The position numbers were made by a program, and so were the translations under genes. A stretch of DNA of 64,000 bases, taken from G965215225 sp965215225 (GTDB lineage Bacteria > Pseudomonadota > Gammaproteobacteria > CBDBNL01 > JAAOII01). The notes beneath the pieces were generated by a model that did no database searches, was not told the origin of the DNA, and saw only the letters and a program-made list of their open reading frames with translations. Positions 26,414-34,145 of the stretch are shown in pieces. Numbering within the stretch: position 1 is the first letter of the stretch; every line of letters starts with the position of its first letter. Location: contig OZ244039.1 of NCBI GenBank assembly GCA_965215225.1, forward strand, positions 2,170,001-2,234,000. The letters run 5' to 3'.

Positions 26414-27981
26414 TCGGCTGGAAGCCTTAGTCCCATGGTCTGAGCATATATTTGTTTAGGCATTTGTTTCAGTGATTGTGAAACACTGACCTCAGCATCC
26501 ATCTGAGAGAGGATATCTTTTTCTAGATCCAGTCCCGGCGCTATCTCGGTGATAACCAATCCCTTCGTATCCAACCTCATCACACATCTTTCGGTTATAT
26601 AAACAACTTCTTGCTTCTTTTGTCTTGCCTGAACTCCAGAAAAGGAAATCTGCTCTACCTGTTTGACAAACTTAGTAAATTTGCCTGGTTTCTTTATCTT
26701 TATTCCTTGTTGAGTCAATTCAAGCTCGGCAGCTGCACTGAAGAGTCCGCTAAAAACCAATTTTTTAGCATTGGCGGATATGTCAACAAACCCTCCGCAG
26801 CCTGCGGTGAGATAAGGACGCTTAGCCAGTTTAGAGACATTAACATTTCCCTGTGAATCCACTTCAAGGAAGGACAAAAATGACATATCAAAACCGCCTC
26901 CTTGAAAAAAGTTAAATTGACTGGGGCTGGGAATTATAGCAGCCGGATTAGCAGCACAACCAAAAGCAAAATCCGTTAACGGAAGGCCACCAACCGCTCC
27001 CTGTTCAATTACCCAGGTAACCGCTTGAGGCAGACCCTCCTCAACCAAGATATAGGGAACCATAGCAGATATACCGAAACCTAAATTGGCTACATCTCCT
27101 TGGTGCAACTCTAAAGCAGCGCGCCGTGCAATGGCCTTTTCAACACTATGGGGCAGCTGAGCTTCTACCATTTGCCAAGGAGTAAAAATTTCACCAGAAA
27201 TGAGAGGATCATAATCGGTTTGGGTAGTCTGTCTCTGGTGAGGATCAACCACCACCCAATCAACAAGATGGCCTGGCACATGAACCTGTCTAGCCTTTAT
27301 ATGATTCGCTATTCTCTTTACCTGCGCAATCACGATTCCGCCATTATTACGGGCTGCGATTGCCTGATCCAGCGCGCCCAATAGTCCTCCTTCGTGTTCA
27401 TAACTCAGATTGGCTTGCTCATCAGCAGTAGTTGCACGAATGATTGCCACATCTGGAGGAATGGAGGGGAAGAATAACCAATCCGAATCATTAAAACGAA
27501 CCTTTTCAACTATGGCAGCAGCACGCCCTTTTTCATTCATGGCGCAGGACTCTAATTCAACATAGGTTCCTACACCAATCTGAGTCAGCACGCCCGGCCC
27601 CTTACGCGCCGCTTCACGATGCATATCAAAGAGAATGCCGGAGGGAACATTGTATGCCGGAATCTCGTTATCGCAAATCATCTGCCAAATCTGCGGCATA
27701 GGCAAGGAAGAAGGACCACTAGGATAGGACCCCGCTATGACCCGACCTAACAAACCAGCTATAGCAATATGATCAATACCTTTGATGCCATACATATCAC
27801 CCGCCGCGATGGGGTGAATACTGGTGATGTTCTTGGGCGAGCCTTGAGCAGCAAAACGCTCACCTAAGGCCGCTAAAGTAGCATCTGGACAAGCGAGGCC
27901 AGAGGAGGAGGAAACAGTGACAACTGCATTGTCCTCGATTCCAGCAACCGCTTCCGCAGCTGAACAAATCTTATTCTTCAT
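26404..27981 (-). CDS. Family I acyl-CoA:acetate/3-oxoacid CoA-transferase
   Basis: A 525-residue CoA-transferase with both half-domains fused, the length of propionate/acetate CoA-transferases (COG4670). The N-terminal half has a Ser/Gly-rich glycine loop (VVTVSSSSGLACPDATLAAL) and the C-terminal half has the catalytic Glu in VIEQGAVGGLP (about residue 335). It would transfer CoA from an acyl donor to a carboxylic acid and so activate a short-chain acid for the hydratase that follows. The start codon is the last ATG of a 27-copy ATGAAGA array (MKNK...), and the stop codon lies in another heptamer array. Substrates are unknown. Confidence 0.85.
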   Translation of the reverse strand: MKNKICSAAEAVAGIEDNAVVTVSSSSGLACPDATLAALGERFAAQGSPKNITSIHPIAAGDMYGIKGIDHIAIAGLLGRVIAGSYPSGPSSLPMPQIWQMICDNEIPAYNVPSGILFDMHREAARKGPGVLTQIGVGTYVELESCAMNEKGRAAAIVEKVRFNDSDWLFFPSIPPDVAIIRATTADEQANLSYEHEGGLLGALDQAIAARNNGGIVIAQVKRIANHIKARQVHVPGHLVDWVVVDPHQRQTTQTDYDPLISGEIFTPWQMVEAQLPHSVEKAIARRAALELHQGDVANLGFGISAMVPYILVEEGLPQAVTWVIEQGAVGGLPLTDFAFGCAANPAAIIPSPSQFNFFQGGGFDMSFLSFLEVDSQGNVNVSKLAKRPYLTAGCGGFVDISANAKKLVFSGLFSAAAELELTQQGIKIKKPGKFTKFVKQVEQISFSGVQARQKKQEVVYITERCVMRLDTKGLVITEIAPGLDLEKDILSQMDAEVSVSQSLKQMPKQIYAQTMGLRLPADER

Positions 27982-28163
27982 TCTTCATTCTTCATTCTTC
28001 ATTCTTCATTCTTCATTCTTCATTCTTCATTCTTCATTCTTCATTCTTCATTCTTCATTCTTCATTCTTCATTCTTCATTCTTCATTCTTCATTCTTCAT
28101 TCTTCATTCTTCATTCTTCATTCTTCATTCTTCATTCTTCATTCTTCATTCTTCATTCTTCAT
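27973..28163. repeat. 27-copy ATGAAGA heptamer array at the CoA-transferase start
   Basis: An uninterrupted run of the 7-bp unit (plus strand CATTCTT, minus strand ATGAAGA) carries 27 ATG codons spaced every seven bases. The one nearest the gene is the CoA-transferase start codon. Each upstream ATG reads MKNEE and then stops at a TGA that overlaps another ATG. Confidence 0.95.
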
Positions 28164-28440
28164 TACTTCATTCTTCATTCATCTATCCCAACAACTGCAT
28201 TCGCAGCTGAACTATCCTTATGCTGCATTCTTCATTCGTTTATCTCAGCAACCGCATTCGCAGCTGAACCATTTCGCATTCTTCATTCTTCATTCTTCAT
28301 TCTTCATTCTTCATTCTTCATTCTTCATTACTTCACTCTTCATTACTTCATTACTTCATTACTTCATTCTTCATTCATCTATCCCAACAACTGCATTCGC
28401 AGCTGAACCATTTTGCATTCTTCATTAGTTCATTCTTCAT
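28164..28440. repeat. Compound repeat with three decayed copies of the CoA-transferase 5' end
   Basis: Heptamer (ATGAAGA) and octamer (ATGAAGTA) runs alternate with three segments near 28188-28212, 28248-28270 and 28385-28412. These segments resemble codons 5-15 of the CoA-transferase gene (TTCAGCTGCGAATGC versus TTCAGCTGCGGAAGC). The left edge continues the heptamer array and the right edge overlaps the stop codon of the DUF993 gene. No other gene is present in this 277-base stretch. Confidence 0.85.
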
Positions 28441-29627
28441 CCATCTATTCCATATAGTTTCAACAGATCATTCATTCGTTTGACCCCAAGGGGAGGATCT
28501 TCTAATACTCCACACTGGTCGGCATAACGAAAGAGACGACCATAATGATCGATAGTGCGCATGGCTTGAAGACCTGCTGGCATAATAAAGTGTTGTTGAT
28601 GATTATTCAACCAAGCAATAAATCCTATTCCTGCTTTATAAAATCTGGTAGGAGAAGCAAAGATTTCACGCGCCAATGGTAGAGTCGGATTTAGCACCTG
28701 GTCATAACGCTTTTCATCATCAGCAGCAAGATATTGTAAAGCTAAACAAGCGGGCGCGGCTATCGCAGTGAATATTCCCAATAGAGCATCAGAATAACCA
28801 TCTTTATCTCCCTTAATAAGAGTGGGATAGTTCAAATCATCACCGGTAAACAAATGCACCCCAGCTGGTAGGCGATTACGAATTGATATTTCCAATGACT
28901 CATCCAGCAAGGAAATCTTAATACCCTTGACCTTTGTTTGATGACTAGTAATAATTTCTATCACTGTCTCTGCTGCCTGATACAGATCATCACTACCCCA
29001 ATAAGCTTTCAGTTGTGGATCAAACATATCGCCTAACCAATGGAGAATACAAGGATTACTCATCTCACTGAGAAGCTGACTATACACGGAAAGATAGTCT
29101 TCTTTATGGCGAGCAGTAGCCGCCAGCGCCCGACTCGCCATCAAAATACAGCTGCCACCAAGCTTCTCAATAAACTCTATCTGCTCGCGATAAGCATTGG
29201 TAATCTCCACAAGACTATGAGACCTGGTAGAAACCAACTGATCCGTGCCAGCGCCACAAGCTATCCTATCGAGCGATGAATGGGTCTTAGCTAAGGACAG
29301 GCTGCGACTGATTAGTTCGCGCGCCCCATGCCAATCCAATCCCATTCCCCGCTGTGAAGTATCCATGGCTTCCGCCACAGCAAAGCCCTTATCCCATAGT
29401 TTTTGCCGACCACCTAAGGTAGCGTCCCAATCAATAAGAGGTCGGTCAGCTGTAGCAGTTGTATAAGCAAGCGGCTTAATGACAATATGAGGGGCGGCAT
29501 ATGCCAGGCGAGAGAAAGCGATGGGCTGTTGAGGAAGAGGCAAGGTTTTGGCATTAAGACTATAGCTTACCAGCTTCCCCTCCTGAGGGAGCCTAATGGT
29601 TAGTTTGCTATTTCCCTGTTTTGCCAT
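28437..29627 (-). CDS. DUF993 (dihydrodipicolinate-synthase-like) family protein
   Basis: A 396-residue cytosolic protein that I recognise as a DUF993-type TIM-barrel protein, distantly related to dihydrodipicolinate synthase/aldolases. Segments such as RGMGLDWHGARELI and HLFTGDDLNYPTLIKGD are typical. No reaction is established for the family, and members are often found in sugar or polyol catabolic operons. It lies nine bases after the GMC oxidoreductase gene. Its TGA stop overlaps the first ATG of the repeat region leading to the CoA-transferase. A lyase or aldolase step producing a short-chain acid or aldehyde is a reasonable but unproven guess. Confidence 0.7.
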   Translation of the reverse strand: MAKQGNSKLTIRLPQEGKLVSYSLNAKTLPLPQQPIAFSRLAYAAPHIVIKPLAYTTATADRPLIDWDATLGGRQKLWDKGFAVAEAMDTSQRGMGLDWHGARELISRSLSLAKTHSSLDRIACGAGTDQLVSTRSHSLVEITNAYREQIEFIEKLGGSCILMASRALAATARHKEDYLSVYSQLLSEMSNPCILHWLGDMFDPQLKAYWGSDDLYQAAETVIEIITSHQTKVKGIKISLLDESLEISIRNRLPAGVHLFTGDDLNYPTLIKGDKDGYSDALLGIFTAIAAPACLALQYLAADDEKRYDQVLNPTLPLAREIFASPTRFYKAGIGFIAWLNNHQQHFIMPAGLQAMRTIDHYGRLFRYADQCGVLEDPPLGVKRMNDLLKLYGIDG

Positions 29628-29635
29628 TCACTGCT

Positions 29636-31228
29636 TCACTCGTTGATAATTAGATCTGCCCCTTTTTCAGCTATCATTATAGTAGGAGCATTCGTATTAG
29701 AAGAGATCACCTGAGGCATTACTGATGCATCTATGACCCTTAGATTCTCCACCCCCTTAACCTTCAAGTCAGGGGTAACCACTGTTCTATCGTCATCTTC
29801 TGCTCCCATTCGGCAAGTGCCAACTGGATGATAGTCTGTTTTAGAGCTAGAACGAGCATAGGCTTCAAGATCCTTATCTGTAACCACTTCTTTACCTGGC
29901 ATAGATTCTTCCTTTATATAGGAAGAAAAAACCGGTTGCCTCATGATCTCACGCGCCAACTTAAATCCTTTGAGAGAAATATGAATATCATAAGGATTTC
30001 CCCAATAGTTAGGATCAATCAATGGAGGCTTAAGCGGATCAGACGACTGCAACTTGACTGAACCACGCGCCAAAGGACGCAAGAAAGCTGAATTAAGTGT
30101 GACCCCATTGCGAATCTTTTTCAATCCATGCTCCAAACCTGAACCAGGTAAAAAATGGTATTGCACATCGGGTGAGCGGGCATCCTCATCCAGCTGCCAA
30201 AAGCCACCACCATCGCACAGATTAGATGCAAGAGGTCCTCCCTTAGCCACCGCAAATTGAACAGCAGCCCAAACCATCATATGCCAAGGTTTGTATTTGT
30301 CAAAACTATAATCCCCTGAACATTCGCTCACACAAAAAACATCCATATGATCGTGAAGATTGGCTCCTACTCCAGTCAGATTCACTACTGGGTCAATCTG
30401 GTGTTTTCTTAGTTCATCGATCGGACCTATACCCGAAAGCATAAGCAGCTTTGGCGATCCTATACTACCACAGCAAAGAAGTATCTCCCTTTGTGCAACC
30501 GCCTCCACTTCCTTACCATTATGGATAAAACAGATTGCTCGTGCTCGCTTCTTATCAAACAGGATTCGACTAACATGGGTATTAAGCAATAGATTAAGGT
30601 TCGTCCTTGAGCTGATAGGACGATAGAAGCAGACAGCTGTTGAACTGCGCCGACCGGCGCGATTGGTTAGTTGGTAGTAGCCCATCCCCTGTTGAACCGC
30701 GCCATTGAAATCGGCGTTATAGGCTATGCCAGCCTGTTGAGCGGCGCGCACAAATACTGTTGTCATTGGGTGAGGAACGGGGTCTGAGACCTTGAGGGGT
30801 CCTCCCTGACCGTGATATTCATCACATAGTCTTTCATTATCCTCTGATTTCCTAAAATAGGGCAAGACCTCCCTAAAAGACCATCCTGGACACCCCTCCT
30901 CCTTTGCCCAAATATCATAGTCAAGCGGGTTGCCACGAGTATATATCTGGGCATTAATAGAAGTACTACCACCTAATACTTTCCCTTGGGGGTACCAAAT
31001 AGCGCGGTTATTAACATGCTTTTGCGGCACTGTGCTATAGCCCCATGAATGACTTGCCCCTGTGAGGCGAGAGAACCCAGCCGGTATATGAATATAGGGG
31101 TGAGTATCATTCTTCCCTGCTTCCAATAATAGAACTGATGTGTCTTTATCCGCTGAAAGACGATTAGCAAGAACACAACCAGCTGCCCCAGCGCCAATAA
31201 TTAAATAATCATAAGCTAATCTTTTCAT
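29636..31228 (-). CDS. GMC-family FAD-dependent alcohol (choline-like) dehydrogenase
   Basis: A 530-residue flavoprotein. The N-terminal FAD-binding motif YLIIGAGAAGCVLANRLS, the GMC signature GKVLGGSTSINAQIYTRG (about residues 78-95) and the C-terminal active-site motif HPVGTCRMG (about 458-466) are intact. GMC members oxidise alcohols to aldehydes (choline dehydrogenase BetA, alkanol dehydrogenase AlkJ, 3-hydroxypropionate dehydrogenase DddA). With the aldehyde dehydrogenase of the same operon it could carry out alcohol to acid oxidation. The gene overlaps the SDR gene by four bases. Confidence 0.87.
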   Translation of the reverse strand: MKRLAYDYLIIGAGAAGCVLANRLSADKDTSVLLLEAGKNDTHPYIHIPAGFSRLTGASHSWGYSTVPQKHVNNRAIWYPQGKVLGGSTSINAQIYTRGNPLDYDIWAKEEGCPGWSFREVLPYFRKSEDNERLCDEYHGQGGPLKVSDPVPHPMTTVFVRAAQQAGIAYNADFNGAVQQGMGYYQLTNRAGRRSSTAVCFYRPISSRTNLNLLLNTHVSRILFDKKRARAICFIHNGKEVEAVAQREILLCCGSIGSPKLLMLSGIGPIDELRKHQIDPVVNLTGVGANLHDHMDVFCVSECSGDYSFDKYKPWHMMVWAAVQFAVAKGGPLASNLCDGGGFWQLDEDARSPDVQYHFLPGSGLEHGLKKIRNGVTLNSAFLRPLARGSVKLQSSDPLKPPLIDPNYWGNPYDIHISLKGFKLAREIMRQPVFSSYIKEESMPGKEVVTDKDLEAYARSSSKTDYHPVGTCRMGAEDDDRTVVTPDLKVKGVENLRVIDASVMPQVISSNTNAPTIMIAEKGADLIINE

Positions 31229-31992
31229 AGTCTATGTATACTCAATCCACCATCTACGTTTATCACAGCCCCAGTGGCAAAAGCAAAATCGCCACCCACA
31301 ATAGAGGCAACTGCCTTTCCTATATCCAGCGGCTGCCCCCACCTCTTCATTGGCACCAGTCCATCGCTGATAGCACTATCATACTTTTCCTTTACTCCTT
31401 CTGTCATATCCGTTGCAACAATCCCAGGACGAAGTTCATAGACACCTATGTTCTGGTCAGCAAGGCGGGCAGCAAATAGCTGGGCCGCCATAGCAGCGCC
31501 CGCTTTGGATATGCAATATTCCCCTCGCTGGATGGATACCATTGAGGCGCTGATAGAAGTGATAAATAGGATACTCTGGAATCCTCCAGTTGAATGAGAA
31601 ATCATTTGTCGGGCAGCTGATTGAGCAAAAAAGAAATTGCCGCGTAGGTTAACCCCAACCACTCTATCAAAAGACTGGGGGCTAAGCTGAAGAAGGTCTC
31701 CTCTTTTAGCTGGGGCAATGCCAGCATTAAGAATGAGACTGTCCAACCTACCCAAAGTCTCATAGACCTGTTCAATCAAAGACTGATGACCGCTCAGATC
31801 AGCCAAATCCTGCTGAAAATACACTGCTCCATTATTGAGCCTGTCAAGTGAATGCTGGACTTCTTCCTTAGAACGTATCCCAGTTAGCGCCAGACGAAAC
31901 CCTCTTGCCGATAGAGCCTGGGCTATACCATAACCTATTCCTCGGCATCCACCAGTAATGAGTGCGACCGGTTGTTCTGTTGTGGAAATCAC
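31225..31992 (-). CDS. Short-chain dehydrogenase/reductase
   Basis: A 255-residue classical SDR. The coenzyme motif TGGCRGIGYGIA (about residues 13-24), NAGIAP, a catalytic Ser in ITSISAS and Tyr-x-x-x-Lys in EYCISK are all present. It is the first gene of the six-gene catabolic operon and lies behind a TATAAT promoter with the dispersed leader element (32035-32091). It probably oxidises or reduces a hydroxyl/keto group of the pathway substrate. It is annotated only to family level because SDR substrate cannot be read from these motifs. Confidence 0.87.
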   Translation of the reverse strand: MISTTEQPVALITGGCRGIGYGIAQALSARGFRLALTGIRSKEEVQHSLDRLNNGAVYFQQDLADLSGHQSLIEQVYETLGRLDSLILNAGIAPAKRGDLLQLSPQSFDRVVGVNLRGNFFFAQSAARQMISHSTGGFQSILFITSISASMVSIQRGEYCISKAGAAMAAQLFAARLADQNIGVYELRPGIVATDMTEGVKEKYDSAISDGLVPMKRWGQPLDIGKAVASIVGGDFAFATGAVINVDGGLSIHRL

Positions 31993-32034
31993 TAAAATCT
32001 CTTTTACTTAAACTCTAACAAAAAAATAGCTCAT

Positions 32035-32091
32035 GAATCTACATCATAAGTGTAACCTCTTATTAATAGAGAGGTTTGGTGTAAAAAGCAT
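32035..32091 (-). promoter_or_regulatory. Promoter and conserved leader of the catabolic operon
   Basis: A TATAATGCTTTTTACA promoter (-10 near 32086-32091), a hairpin with AACCTCT / AGAGGTT arms and the dispersed element (32035-32056) precede the SDR gene in that order. The same order is seen before the fructokinase gene. The shared layout suggests a common regulator or an RNA-level control element. Confidence 0.45.
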
Positions 32092-32312
32092 TATACCCAG
32101 CTTTCAGAGAAGGAAAGACATATGATAGAAGAAATGAGAAAAAATGGAAGATTGCTCATCGGCTAGGTCATTCCGTTTCCACTACCAGCCGTAATCAAGA
32201 ATTGTGAGGCTCATCAGCAAGCCAGTAAATGAGCGAAAAAATCCTCCCACTCAATGACCGAACAAGTGAAAAAGCGATTGAAGCACCGACCACGAATAAA
32301 ATCGCTGGAATT

Positions 32313-32348
32313 AAAAAACCCGCCGAGCTGTTGAAACAACTCAGCGGG
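32313..32348 (-). terminator. Intrinsic terminator of small unit 2
   Basis: On the minus strand CCCGCTGAG pairs with CTCGGCGGG, with an inner GTTG/CAAC stem, followed by TTTTTT. A TATAAT box at 32428-32433 and a perfect 10-bp hairpin (32365-32374 with 32388-32397) lie upstream, so the whole could produce a small RNA of roughly 110 bases. Confidence 0.7.
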
Positions 32349-32427
32349 GAATGAAACACTGTTTTCTTGGATGGCACAATCATAATCCCATCCAAGACAA
32401 GAAAATTAACAAGAGGTTTCAAAAAGC

Positions 32428-32433
32428 ATTATA
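32428..32433 (-). promoter_or_regulatory. -10 box of small unit 2
   Basis: TATAATGCTTTTT, identical in form to the boxes at 32766-32771 and before the SDR gene. No gene start lies within 400 bases downstream except short hydrophobic frames, so a small RNA or attenuated leader is the likely product. Confidence 0.45.
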
Positions 32434-32495
32434 CCGATTTTTCATCAGAAAAAAAGATATATGGTAGAAAAAATGAAAAAAATGAAATAACTTTG

Positions 32496-32612
32496 TCAAA
32501 GATTGCTCATCGGCCAGGTCGTTCCCACCAGAGGACTGCCCAGAAGCTCAACTGCCATTTCGCCACTGCCTAGCTGGGAAAGAGATGCCAATAAAAATAC
32601 CACTGAACTCAT
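32496..32612 (-). CDS. Possible 38-residue peptide
   Basis: A short frame starting MSSVVFLLASLSQ follows the terminator of small unit 1. Its ATG overlaps the TGA of another short frame (ATGA), and it ends within a segment (GACCTGGCCGATGAGCAATC) that recurs downstream at about 32146-32166. It has a short hydrophobic stretch but no recognisable family. It may be only part of a non-coding element. Confidence 0.2.
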   Translation of the reverse strand: MSSVVFLLASLSQLGSGEMAVELLGSPLVGTTWPMSNL

Positions 32613-32684
32613 TCGGAAAAGAAACTCTTTACGAAATTCAACCGAGCAAAAAACCCGATTGAACCCATGAAAACCTCTGGAATT

Positions 32685-32726
32685 AAAAAGCCCCGCCGAG
32701 AGAGAGGTCTCAAAACTCAGCGGGGC
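32685..32726 (-). terminator. Intrinsic terminator of the osmoprotectant operon or small unit 1
   Basis: On the minus strand an 11-bp stem GCCCCGCTGAG / CTCGGCGGGGC is followed by TTTTT, 84 bases after the small lipoprotein stop codon. A TATAAT box at 32766-32771 lies between that stop and the hairpin. The structure is therefore either the operon terminator or the end of a roughly 75-base transcript starting there. Confidence 0.75.
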
Positions 32727-32765
32727 AGGGTATGAACAACATACACCATTTTTCTTATGAAAAGC

Positions 32766-32771
32766 ATTATA
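32766..32771 (-). promoter_or_regulatory. -10 box of small unit 1
   Basis: TATAATGCTTTT on the minus strand, preceded by TTTTTTCTGTTGAAAAATGAG. This resembles the sequence before the box of small unit 2, showing that the promoter segment is duplicated. Confidence 0.4.
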
Positions 32772-32809
32772 CTCATTTTTCAACAGAAAAAAGACTAGCT
32801 ATTCTTTTA

Positions 32810-33367
32810 TTAACGACAGGAATCTGTTCCTTTAAGGTAGGTTGGCTTAATAAAAATGCATTCTCTAATGGAATCGCCTTTGCCGCTTAGCCCATAATTA
32901 ATCACTCCATCTTCATCATAACCAGTATGGGTAAAAGAAAGAAATTGGTCTTCGACATATTGCGCAATAAAAACATCCCCTTCTTCCATTAGGCCTAAGA
33001 AACTATCTGTGGTGGGAATATAGCTCATCTCTATTGGACCTATGGTATCATAGATCTCCTCGTCCTGCGAACTGATGAAACGAACAACTAATTGATGATT
33101 CCTACCGCTTGACGAAGGTAGAACCTCAACATAGCATTTATTGCCGGTAATATCGAACCCCAATAGCTTCTTCTTGATTGGATCCTTGGCTGGCACATGC
33201 TCACACCCCTCATAAACCCCTACACCAAAATAGTCTTCCTTCGGCATTGCCTCAATTTGTAAAGCATGGTCGCGAGTCAGTTGCAGCGGAGGCTCAGTCG
33301 AGGTCACACAGCTGCCAAGTGAAACAAGCCAACAAAAAACAACCGCCTTCCTCAGATAGTTTGCCAC
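32810..33367 (-). CDS. Small lipoprotein of unknown function
   Basis: A 185-residue protein with a lipoprotein signal (hydrophobic VVFCWLVSLGSC, lipobox LGSC, Cys at about residue 20). The mature part has no motif I recognise and looks globular, with an acidic and aromatic composition. It follows the last permease gene of the osmoprotectant importer by 43 bases on the same strand and is followed by a strong terminator, so it is probably the last gene of that operon. A role linked to osmotic stress in the envelope would be speculation. Confidence 0.6.
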   Translation of the reverse strand: MANYLRKAVVFCWLVSLGSCVTSTEPPLQLTRDHALQIEAMPKEDYFGVGVYEGCEHVPAKDPIKKKLLGFDITGNKCYVEVLPSSSGRNHQLVVRFISSQDEEIYDTIGPIEMSYIPTTDSFLGLMEEGDVFIAQYVEDQFLSFTHTGYDEDGVINYGLSGKGDSIRECIFIKPTYLKGTDSCR

Positions 33368-33410
33368 TGGCTTGTTTTCTACTTGGCTTCTTTTGTGCTC
33401 TCCATGCTCC

Positions 33411-34145
33411 TCATGCTCTCACTGCGGCCGCATGCATTTGTAAGCCGCGCGAGACACATAGTAATGCAAGCAGGTTAAAGAAAACATCCACCAGGATAGC
33501 CATTAGCGCAGTGGAAAAAGAGCCAGCAAAGAGTATATGGGGTTCATTGAGCTTCAGACCGATAAATATGAGCTCGCCAAGACTCTCCGCTCCAATAAGA
33601 AAGACCAATGGCGCGCTGCCTATATTAAATGTCATACCAATTCGGACGCCAGTTATTATGAGTCTTAATGAGTTGGGCAGCTCTACATACCAAAACAATT
33701 GCCAGCTATTCATTCCCATTCCTCTACCAGTCTCCAATAGTTGTGGCGAGCAAGAGCGAAAGGCTGTCCAGCTATTGCGCGCTATAGGCAAAAGAGAAAC
33801 AAACACCAGAGTCAACCAAGCCGACCAAAAACCTATGCCGAACAGGATCATGGCAAAAGCCAACAAAGCCAAGACCGGAATTGTGATGCCAAGATTGAAG
33901 AACTGCATGAAGGTAGCCGCAAATGGTATCATAAAGGAACGGCTTAAAACAATCCCTGAACTCACCCCAATGGCAATAGCCACTAGCCCAGAAGTGAAAC
34001 AAAGGATTAGCTGTTTTCTGGTTAGATAGACAACATCCTCCATTAGAGTGAATGATTGGATCATCGGTTCTATTCCTATTAACAGGAAGCTAAGGAAAAT
34101 CAAAATAACGATTACAGCTAGAGCCCGTAAAAGAAAAATATTCAT
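33411..34145 (-). CDS. Osmoprotectant ABC transporter permease
   Basis: A 244-residue inner-membrane permease with about five to six hydrophobic segments, of the OpuCB/OpuCD (YehW/YehY) type. The central segment around GMGMNSWQLFWYVELPNSLRLI is the family's cytoplasmic loop that contacts the ATPase. It overlaps the ATPase gene by one base. Two different permeases flank the ATPase, as in OpuC-type glycine betaine/choline/carnitine systems. Confidence 0.83.
   Translation of the reverse strand: MNIFLLRALAVIVILIFLSFLLIGIEPMIQSFTLMEDVVYLTRKQLILCFTSGLVAIAIGVSSGIVLSRSFMIPFAATFMQFFNLGITIPVLALLAFAMILFGIGFWSAWLTLVFVSLLPIARNSWTAFRSCSPQLLETGRGMGMNSWQLFWYVELPNSLRLIITGVRIGMTFNIGSAPLVFLIGAESLGELIFIGLKLNEPHILFAGSFSTALMAILVDVFFNLLALLCVSRGLQMHAAAVRA

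Noticed and set aside
26061..26459. Plus-strand Ser/Ile/Phe-rich frame across the hydratase start and the heptamer gap
   Set aside because: It is a shadow of the repeat and of the hydratase gene on the other strand.
27917..28210. Plus-strand frame reading FILHSSFFILHSS repeats
   Set aside because: It is the heptamer array translated on the opposite strand. No promoter, ribosome-binding site or non-repeat part supports a protein.
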